Shown here: piece by piece, positions 51,001 to 61,000 of the stretch | How the letters are laid out: each line of letters starts with the position of its first letter | Numbering within the stretch: position 1 is the stretch's first letter | Origin: Nymphaea colorata | Lineage: Eukaryota > Streptophyta > Magnoliopsida > Nymphaeales > Nymphaeaceae | NCBI RefSeq assembly: GCF_008831285.2 | Contig: NC_045150.1 | Span: 4,292,001-4,356,000 of the forward strand | Length of the DNA stretch: 64,000 nt | Direction: 5' to 3' | Position numbers and translations under genes: made by a program | The notes under the pieces: generated by a model | What the model saw: only the letters and a program-made list of their open reading frames with translations | Told to the model about the DNA's origin: nothing | Databases searched by the model: none

Positions 51001-54000
51001 ACTACTTTTTAAATTCAGGGAAGTAGGAAAAAATAAGGAGAAAGAGAGTGTTGTTGGCTTGCAAATCCCGCTTTTCATGTGTCGAATTCTGCGCTCTTGT
51101 CGTCTTCACGTGGAAGACATATTCTCTGCGGGCTCTCTCTGAGCGTGTCTTGTCCGCATCCCGACGAAATGGCCAACGTGCCCATGAGAACAGTACTGGA
51201 GCTTTCCAGTGAGTGGGTGTTCCCGGTGGAGGAGCGTCTATGGTGGCGTACTGCCACCAATGCACGCTTGGTGATACTGATCGGGTTCGGATTCCTTCTG
51301 TTGGGAGAGGTGAGACCAGTAGTGCGATCTGGGTCCAGCAGCCTGATATTCGCTTGAGAACGGGGTCCCACCACTAGATCTGCCTTGTGTCACTTCGGCA
51401 GGTATGGGTAGAATCGTCATTTCGGATGGGGCACGGATCGTACGAACTTTTTCTGGGCATTTTTACCCTTATTTTCTTTATTGGCTGTAGCATGCGCGTT
51501 ACCAACTTACCCTCGTCGGACGGTTAAAAAATTTTACAGAGATAGCACCCAGTTTTGGATATTTTACAATAGCTCGACTATCTTTTGGAAAAATACATCC
51601 CATGACTGGTTTAGAAATAAATTCACGACGACTCTTCCCCTCTCAACTCATATGTGTGTTGTCCATGGTGAGGCCGTGGTTGGACAATGAAAAAATAAGG
51701 TAGCTAGTTGTACAATCTTGCTTTTGTAAATACGTTACCCTTTTTATTTTTTATCTTTTTTTGACATTTTTTCGAAAATTAAATTGAGACTTTAGGAAAA
51801 AATTTCTTTGAGAGATTTTCGTCACGAAGGACATTCCTCTTCATAACTGATAAAGGCTGTCAATCGAGTCAAGATCAATTTGTAGATGCTCCATTGGCTG
51901 TCTAGGTGACCATTTGTAGGGCATTACATCTGTAAAACCAAGTAAGCTCTCATGGTCATATGTTGCAAGAGAGCAAGCAAATACTGTCCTAGTGAAGAGA
52001 ACGTAATTTTAGAAACCACCGCTCCAAATGCTCGCTTTAAGACGTTGGTCGAACAATAACCGTAATTGCATGTAGCCATGGCACCACGGATTCCATTATT
52101 CCTGTTGTGCTTCTTTTCCTCACCATCTGAATCTGACGGACTCCTTATCTCTCAATTCAATTCTCCAGCAGCAGGGATCAAGCCCCAGAAACCTCAATCT
52201 TCACCAGTGCCCGGTCAGAATGCATCTGTGACTAGCAATGCTGAAAATCCACCGGCTGCACTGAGAGATGTTGAAGACTTCGGGCAGTTTAGTGGATATG
52301 ATGCTCATGTGTTTACTTATACAGAGATGAGGATAGCTACTAAGAATTTCAGGCCAGATCAGATACTTGGAGAAGGTGGCTTTGGGTTTGTATACAAAGG
52401 ATTGATTGATGAGACTGTAAGGCTTGGGTTCAAGTCCATGCAAGTTGCAGTTAAGGAGCTCAATCCTGAAGGGTTGCAGGGTGATCGAGAGTGGCTGGTA
52501 ATTGCTTTGCTGATGATTTTTTCTTTCATAATCCTTTTCTTTGCCGTTGGTGTTGTCATTGATCAACTACGGATTGCTACTCTGACTTACCTTCTACACA
52601 AACAAGTTCCGATTTCAAGCTGATGCTTGTCAAACCAAGCTAGCCCAAAGTTCTATACACACAATGACTTCAAACATGAAAAGGCTAACCAATAATTCAA
52701 TTGTGAGCATCAGCTCAAGTTTTGTGGAGAATAAGAATAAATTTCAAGCTCCTTAACAATCAACCTCTTGGATATTTATTCTATGGTGTCTGTAGCTATA
52801 TTTTAATGTGCCTGTGCAATTTTTAGTGCCTTTTGACACCAGCCCAGCAATAATAGACATGTTTGTCATTAGTAAAAATTAAAACACATGCTGGCTGCTT
52901 GTTGTCTGAAACACTAGACTATTTTCCCCAGGGTCTTTAAAGATGATTCCAAGAATTAAGAGGCTTCGAACTCAAGGGGCCTGCAAAAAGTTTTTTTTTG
53001 TGTTCTGCACATTACTAGTTTCACACTCAACCAGGTGTTGAAGTGCTACCGTTCTTAATTCTTGTGCAGGTGTTCATGAAAGTCAACTAACTTTGAGCTT
53101 GTTACTTAACAAGATAGGCTCTGATTCACAACATAGCCTGCCACTGGCAGAGTTTTCCGAACTTGTCATATCTGATGTTTAGCTGCCAACACTTTGAAGA
53201 ACAAAAAAAAAAGCCATTAAACTCCCTTCGGGATTTTGATGCATTTCACTGATTGTTGTACAAAGGTACAATGATGCAGAGGAATCAATTCATGTCCCCT
53301 CATTCAAACTGGAGGGCCACAGGATTCACTTCATGGCTTCTCAGTTGTACCAGAGAGCCAGCTTTCCGGTTCACACCTGGGAGAATCATAAAAGTTTAAC
53401 CTCTAAGTACACCTAAATTGGGGAAGCATGTGATAAAACAGTTTAAGCTATCTGGCTCAACAACTGTTAGCGAATTTGGCTCTAGTCTGACCATTTGAAA
53501 GCCTGTACTTGATTTTGTGAATGATGGCATCCTATAATTTTTTTCTATCCTCTTGGTTTTGCAGGCTGAGATAAACTATCTTGGACAGCTCAGTCATCCA
53601 AATCTGGTGAAACTTGTTGGGTACTGCTGTGAGGATGATCACAGGTTGCTGGTTTATGAGTATATGGCAAGTGGAAGCCTGGAAAAACACCTTTTTCGAC
53701 GTAGGGATCTGAACGAAACCCTTCTTGTTGAGTTTATTCTGTTTGTAGTAGATTGATTTTGCTATACTTAAATTTCTATTGGTTTCAAAGTTCTCTAACT
53801 TTTTCCAGATTTGGAAGGACATACAAGAAAAATTTAATTTAAGTATGTGAAAAAGTCAGAAGAGAATTATTTTCCTTTTTGGTTACGGCTGCTTTCTGTA
53901 TAGAGTAACATGTTTAAGCTAGTCCTTGGCAAGAATTCTTTAACCAATAATTCATGTCAACCATCTAAGCTTGACACTCTATTCTATAAGCTTCCAGATA

Positions 54001-55602
54001 TCTATATAATTTCTCAGTTCCATTTTTCTAGCAGTACCACATGACATAGAGTGTGAAGTTGAAACCAGAATGAGGCAAATATTTTAGCATATTGGAGCTG
54101 TTATTGTCACTATCTTCTATAGAAAATTAGGTTCTTCAAAGTTAATGGCTTCCCTTCGTTTCTTGCAGGTGTTTGTGTTACAATGCCTTGGCCTGTTAGA
54201 ATGAAGATTGCACTGGGTGCAGCTAGAGGACTTGCCTTCCTTCATGGAGCAGAAAGACCTATTATTTATCGTGATTTCAAGACATCAAACATCTTACTAG
54301 ATGAGGTGTGTTTCTGGATGCCATCATTTTCTAGATATTTCATTCTATTCTATATCTGTAAAATTGTGAAATTCCGAATACAATTGATGGAAGCAAATTT
54401 CATGTCTTGCCACTTGCAGGAGAAAAGGGAAAAGGAAATGTGCTAGTGTTCTTTGAAATTTTCATTTGTTGCTTGACTGACATTTTTCTTTGAAACCTTG
54501 TGTTGCTTGACTAACATTGTTCATCCTGCAGGATTTCAATGCCAAACTATCTGACTTTGGTCTTGCTAAAGATGGGCCAATGGGAGACCAAACACATGTC
54601 TCCACACGTGTACTGGGAACTTATGGATATGCAGCTCCCGAATATGTGATGACTGGTGAGTTTCTAGAAAAGTATTGAGAGAATTTCCGTTGCCTGGCCA
54701 CAAGATTTATACTTGTTAGGTGGTATCAGAAGTTAAAAGAAATTGAAATATTGCTTGTAGTTTAGACTTTAGATTGTTAATTCATTGTTTTATTTTACAA
54801 TTGTTATGATGACGGCAGCACTGTTCATGACGGCTTTCTTCTTAAACATGATACTTTCATAAACTCATTGACATTGATGACCTGTTAACAATCATCTAAT
54901 TTACATCAAATGATCTGGTGACATGGGCCTTTTACTTTGTTGTATAAACGCTCATGCACTTCTTTCTCATTAACATCACTATGATGTGTAGGCCATTTGA
55001 CCGCTCGAAGTGACGTCTATGGTTTTGGGGTTGTTCTCCTTGAGATGCTAATTGGGAGAAAAGCATTTGATAAGAGCAGGCCAAGTAGGGAACACAACCT
55101 GGTTGAGTGGGCTAGGCCTCTTCTAAATCACAGCAGGACGCTGCTAAAGATCATTGACCAAAGAATGGAAGGTCAGTACGCGGTTAAAAGTGCACAAAAG
55201 GTCGCCCGCTTGGCCTATGTCTGCCTCAGCCAGAATCCAAGGGGAAGGCCTACCATGAAAGAAGCTGTTGAAATCTTGGAGACCCTTCAAGAGTCAGAGA
55301 ACAATCAGGTGAATGCACCTCCCCCCAATGGGGGCAGTGGTACAACTCTTTATGAAGGTAATAAAGATTCTTCTGGAAATGGTGTTGTGAGAAAGAAACT
55401 GCCAGATAAACCTTCTGATCATGCAAACAATGATGCACATAGACCACATAGACTAAAACCAGCTGATCCTAAAGGCAACCATGAGATTCCATATGATGAT
55501 GTGCATGGTCGGTCAGATGAATGTAACCTGCGGAAGTCATATCCTGTTAGAAATGGTATCAAAAAACCATCAGTGGAGGAGTCTGTGTTGTATAAGATTT
55601 GA
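48052..55602 (+). CDS. receptor-like cytoplasmic kinase, subfamily VII (PBL17-like), six exons
   Basis: This is a membrane-anchored serine/threonine kinase of the PBS1-like group, which relays signals from receptor kinases at the plasma membrane. Exons: 48052-48085, 52169-52497, 53565-53700, 54169-54305, 54532-54655, 54992-55602. All junctions are GT-AG, phases agree, and the sum is 1371 nt, giving 456 aa. Exon 1 encodes [11 protein letters not shown], with Gly2 for N-myristoylation and Cys4 for palmitoylation. Kinase features: glycine loop GEGGFG at residues 79-84, VAVK with Lys107, probable helix-C Glu123, catalytic YRDFKTSN with Asp202, DFG at 220-222, APE at 247-249, and the RLCK-VII words LNPEG.QGDREWL and [11 protein letters not shown]. 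The C-terminal tail (about residues 350-456) is polar and ends YKI, as I recall for PBL17. The start is inferred from phase match across a 4.1-kb intron. An alternative ATG at 52078 would lose the lipid anchor. Confidence 0.92.
48955..49265. repeat. dispersed degenerate repeat, copy B (RLCK intron 1)
   Basis: This shares GATTTGAATCGAATATG, TGAATCTGAATTTT and CCGTATCCAATCC-type words with 14200-14520 and 56930-57180. Old and diverged. Confidence 0.4.
50265..50830 (+). repeat. tandem duplication in RLCK intron 1, period about 296 bp
   Basis: ATTATGATCTATTTTA begins copies at 50265 and 50561. Shared landmarks in order are AAGTGTGTGT, TTAATGCAACATGAACTGT, TGGTCATTAATCCT, CAATGGTATCT.CACGGTGCC-like, ATCAAGCC and GTTATCT. 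Earlier, shorter TTAAGACTT(A/G)ACA modules near 49990-50110 look related. Confidence 0.85.
51169..51357 (+). other. unassigned GC-rich open frame inside RLCK intron 1
   Basis: An ATG-initiated frame of 62 codons lies in a GC-rich island (about 51040-51430) unlike the surrounding intron. It reads [20 protein letters not shown], then [14 protein letters not shown] and a hydrophobic [11 protein letters not shown]. It could be a first exon (GAGAG|GTGAGA donor near 51309) of an unrelated small gene, or chance. I do not recognise it. Confidence 0.25.
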
Positions 55603-58067
55603 TGCAATGCAACTCTATTTATAAGTTTTTTGGCATGTGTTTGCATAGTTTCTGAAATGCTTGTCCTCCACTCGAAAATCAGATTCTGGCCCTGCAACTA
55701 GAAGCACATCTAAAGCTCTTATTAATGTAACTGGCGAATAGGTGACAACAAGTGTGATTTGAAAACGGTCAAAATTCTTCCGCAATTTGACTGTTGCCCT
55801 AAGTGTTCCATTGGTAGTTTAACTTGAGTCAAAATGGTGCCTTTAAGATGTACCATTACTTGGATATATACAGATGGAGATGTTTTTGTTAAATAGCACG
55901 CTAAAAATTTGTTTTCTTTCTTGTGGTTTCTTGATTTTGACTTCGAGAAACCCTCGGACATCCATATCTGGTGTTGGACGGGGCTTGTTTTCTCTGTGTA
56001 ATTCTCTTAACTAGTTCTGTTCTTTTTCTACCCTTCATTTCTCTTTGGTATGGATATTGGCTGGTGTTTGGCCTGAATTGGCCAATATGTGTGCCTATGG
56101 CCTCTCACAAAAACTAGAGCTATAAGTTCTTGATCTCTCTATTTTTTAAAAAATTATTTTAAATGAAATTTTTTAACCAATTTGAAAGTGGGTCTAATTC
56201 TCTGAATACTTTTGTAAAGCAATTCACCTCTAATATTGACATTTATAACATTGCCTCTTCCTATTCACCTTTTAGTGCCTCCAAGGCCTGATACTTAGGT
56301 GAAACTGTACATAATTATTGAAGCTAATAAAAAGTTGGTTCACACTCAGCTCGTATAGAGTTGCCCTCGGCATTTTGGACATTTCCGCCCTAGTGACCAT
56401 TCAATAACTCTCCATTTATCATCACTCTATCCATCACAAGTATAAAAGGTAAAGCTAAACTCGCAAACTCCTGAAATCTCTCTAGTATTTCTATGCCTTG
56501 CAGGCCTTGCCAGAAAACCAGAAGTTAACTCTGATAGGATAGTTCTTGTTAACTGAACAAGAAAAATGAAAACCTAAGTACATTTTCAACAATATCCCAA
56601 AGTATGTCATCAGTCAAAATTCAAAAACTTTGTTTTTGAAATTTATCTTTATGTTTAATTTTTCTCACAGTTTTTCTTAAGATTGATCCTGTGGATGTGA
56701 ACCGTGATCTATAAGGTCAGCTTAGTGAGATCAGATCCTGAATTTTCTTATGCATCTCAACTTTATGGCTTTTATATATATACATATGGACACACAGCAC
56801 ACACACATACATACATCTATATGTATAGAGTAATTGGTAAATACCAAACTACTTGGATAAGTGACAAAAACAAACATCTTAAAATTTGTGTTAAGTATTT
56901 TAAACAAAATATGAACTTCTAATATGTTTGTAAACATTATTTTAATATAAATCATCTTTTAGACAAAAAATGGAATTTGAATCTGATTTTTAAACCAAAT
57001 GCAAACCATACTGTAAACATTGTGTATCAATTATTTATTTAAAAATAGATCTGATCCAAATCCGAATCCCATCAATATTTACTTGAATCTGATTAGATGT
57101 CATCTTTGGTATCCGAATCCAGTCTTTATTCTTAATAGGATATCAATTCCTTTTTTCAAATCCAATATATATATATATGGTGTTCTCAAATTCAAGTAAT
57201 CTGATGCTGGATAATATTTTTCAAGAAAAAATGTGACTTTTTATCTAGTTCTGATGGATTGTAAGTCGTTTATTTTTAATGTCAATAAATTTCGTGCTCA
57301 CACACTAAAATAATGTAACTAAGTTGATTATTAGTTAAATAAACTATTTAGATCAAATTACTTTGATGATCCATCTGTTTCATTAAACAGTTTTAAAGAG
57401 AGGCACATGAAACCAATGAATTTTAATTTCTGCAAAATCTAAACGTGACTTTCTATTTTGTCTGTCTCCAATGGATACTCACCGCGGACCATTCAGGGAG
57501 AGAAATAAGCACAATTGTCATACTATTGTATATATAGACACATAAAGGAAAAAATAAAAAATAAACTTTAATTTTTACCAATTCCAACATGACTTGTGAG
57601 TTTATCACTCTTTTTGAATATTGACTGAACTATTTGAATGTGTTAACTATTTAAATAAGATGAGTAATATTTTGCGTGAGTGTGTGTGTGTGTGTGTACA
57701 GGCAGTAGCTGAACTCAACCTGCTGGTTCAGGCGCTTGAATGGTGAAGTCCAAGACGGAACTCAAGCTCGAGACTTTTGATTCAGTGCTCAGACTCGAGC
57801 TTGACTCAATTCAACACACATGAGACATGCCTGCTCGTACATACATCGTTGGAAGCTTGGTGATTTGAAAAAGCTTAATTTACATCGTCAAGCATGTTTG
57901 GGTCCTACCCCAATTACAGAGTACAAAAGCCTTCCTTGGATACTAAACAACATTTATGGACTCCTTCACTTGTCCAACAGTGTTCCCGTGCATCAATAGA
58001 ACACTATTATCAGTCATTCACCCATAGGTGCCCACTGTGCAAGCTTTCTGCATCTGCTGATCATCCG
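55603..58067. other. convergent intergenic region (3' ends of RLCK and TOR1-like genes)
   Basis: It holds both 3' flanks. No gene is recognised. It contains a dispersed degenerate repeat (56930-57180) and a (GT)n tract at about 57680-57698. Confidence 0.5.
56930..57180. repeat. dispersed degenerate repeat, copy C
   Basis: GAATTTGAATCTGATTTTTAAACC and GATCCAAATCCGAATCCC-type words, resembling 14200-14520 and 48955-49265. Diverged, ends unclear. Confidence 0.4.
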
Positions 58068-61000
58068 CTACCGGGAGTTGAGGTCTCTGTCAGTTGTTTC
58101 TACAAAAGCAAGCAAAATAGTCCTTGTCAGTGTGGTTTTAATATAATATAAGCAACTTCAACATGCCACTTTCCCTTTTTATGCTTCTTTACTCAGGAAG
58201 TGCTTAGGGAAAAAACTTTCATGAAAAAGCAAAGACTACACAGCACAGTGAACTCCAGACTCTTGTAAACAGTCCATAAATTCTCCTAGAGGAAGCCTGC
58301 AGGAGTAGACTGACAACTTATGCTTGCCTTATAACAGCTTTCACTTTCATGACTCTAGTGAAGAACCTACTCCCATAGCAACTACTGTCAATGAAAGAGA
58401 ACAAAATGTAGGACAGGCCTTACCATAGAGTTGAGTCAGCTTCAGTGCAAGTTTTGCAATGCACCTCTTCTCTTCTGGATCTGCAAAATGCATTGCTGCT
58501 ACTTCTTGTATAGCTGTTAGTAACTCCCTCCTTGCTTTTGCAGATGGCATAAAGTAATTCGACTTACCATTAGTACAAAGATCAACAACCTGAAATATTA
58601 AAAAAAAATATTCATTTCTTGTTCCAAAAAGAAAATTAATTAAAAACTCATGTTGATATGGTCGGTTGTACAAGAGAAAGTAACAAATTGGTGCTTATAT
58701 TGATAGTAAAAGATACCTGTTGCAACCAGGGAAGTAGACATTCTAGGAACATATCTTTCACTAAAAGAGCTGCTGCAATACTAAGTATTTTGTTGGCCGT
58801 TCCTGGTGACAGTCTATCCAAGACAGGACCAGTTATCTCCATAAGTTTTATAAGAGTACTCTCATCTTCACCACACAGAGCTTCTGTGAAAGCAGACTCA
58901 AAATCATCAACACACAGGAATTCATTAATGTGTTTCCACATGGTATGCCCACGATCTTTCACCAAATCAAGTGGCTTGTAACTCTCTGAGACACCTTTGC
59001 TGATCTTAGATGACAGAGAATGGCATCCTTCAGAGCTTTTTGTGTATGATACCTTCCTGCGAAGCCCACAAGCTAAAGTTTCTTTAGCAGGTCTTGCTGA
59101 AGGCTTTCTGGTTACATTGACTGTAGGATTTGGACAAAGATCTACCTCTTGAACCTGCTTGAAAAAGGACCTTGGCCTGCTTTTCAATTCAACCTGCTGT
59201 TTGTAACCTTCTGATTGCCCCCTAGCAAACATCTTCTCCTGAGGTGTCTGACAGCTGTATGTGGACACTCTAGGAGATGATGAATTGCTTAAACTCTTTA
59301 TCCAACTACTGGTGTTCACAGTGTACAAAGAATTTCCAATATGAGAAAGGTCAGCTGCAATTTTATCCACTGTACTTTCAAGTCCAAGCACTTTTGATTG
59401 CAAGGCAGATAAACTCTCCATAGAGCTTCCCATGAAGACCTAAACAGTAAACAAAGAAAATGAACAGAAAGCAAGAAACACTAAACCTTCTACAGTGCCA
59501 ACCATAAAACCAGCCATTATGTGTTTGTGACTGTGCACAATGCTTAACCTTCACTCAATCTAAGCTCATCAAATTGCTTCTATAATTCTTTTGACTGGAG
59601 ACCATATTGGACCCCATTTACTGTGATAAGATTCTCACAAACTGAAGGCCCTTGAAAATTAAAGGATTCACCTAAAATGTATTTTCTGCTAATCAAGTGA
59701 AGTAAATTACTGCTAAGGTAAAATTTACAGAAAAATGAAAAAGAAAGAGAATCGCTACTAGACTACGCAGAGTTAACTGCAGCATATTTAGATATAAACC
59801 ATTGACATTCCAAATGTTCATGGTTTACAGTATGGTCAACTGCAGCATATATAGGGTACCTGCAAAATATTCAACAAATTTGACTGCTTATTCTCAATCT
59901 CCAGAAGATGTCTTCGAATGAGAGCCAACTCATTGGCATGGTATGTTGAACAGGCCTCCACACTTGGAGAACAACATTCAGTGACAACAGAGTCTAGGCT
60001 TTTTCTTTCCCCAGTTTTCTGAGGTACAGTCTGGTCCTCTGGACAACTTGCAATAGCTATTGGCCAATCACAAATTCCAACCTTATTCAGTCCTCCATTT
60101 TGTAGAAGCTTATGGTCAACTTTCATACTTTTGGCCTCTATGGTCCCTGTAACATCAGATATGCACAGGCACTCAGGATTGTGAGCATCATTAATCTGCA
60201 TGATGTAACCTGGATCGGGCATTCTTTTCGCTTCTGATTTTGTTCTAACTGAGGCCTTAGTGATACAGCTTCCCTGTGACTCTTCATTTCTTCTGTCTGC
60301 TGAAAGGAGAGGACAAGTCTTTGGAACTGCAATCTCAACATGCCAATCATCTTCATTTGAGAAATGGGCCTTGCGTACGTGATTTGAACATGCTTTTCTG
60401 ATACTTAAAGGGCTTCTACCTCCCAATCTAATGGTACTCTTGCCCTTGGAAGTAGAATCACCAGATGTAAGAGGGATATCTTTCCACCCACTACCACCAC
60501 CACCACCACCAATGCTACTCTGATCCATGTTATCACCCTCACAACAATTTTCTGTAGAACAATGTCAATCAAGGTAAACAACAGTTACAAAAGAAGAATA
60601 CAACAGTCAAATCAGGAAACAAGAATTATTGTAATCAACCAATATTGCGCTTGTGCATGCTACTATGTAATTTTGATTGAGTGCCAATATTTTAAGCAAT
60701 TACTTCTGCATTAAAAAACAGCAGGAAAATTCACCTTCTTCATGCATAGCCACTAACATCATTCTTATCAAGGGTTTTTTGGGAATTTTTTTTCAAGATG
60801 TATTAATGTATATTTTCTTAGAAATATCTCAGAAGTTCTAAAACATAAAGGAGAACAAGAAACACATACCGAGGGAATAGGTTTTCTAACCTCTTTCTTG
60901 CAAAAAATATAAAAAACCAGGTAGATAAACTTTTTCAGAATACAAAAGAATTACATGCTCAAAAAAAATACAAGAAAAGAGACTCTCTGGGAGTATTGGA

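Noticed and set aside
52066-52168. Signal-peptide-like start for the kinase just upstream of exon 2
   Set aside because: The first codon is TTG. The real ATG is at 52078, and the family is intracellular with a myristoylated N-terminus, which the phase-matched exon at 48052 supplies.
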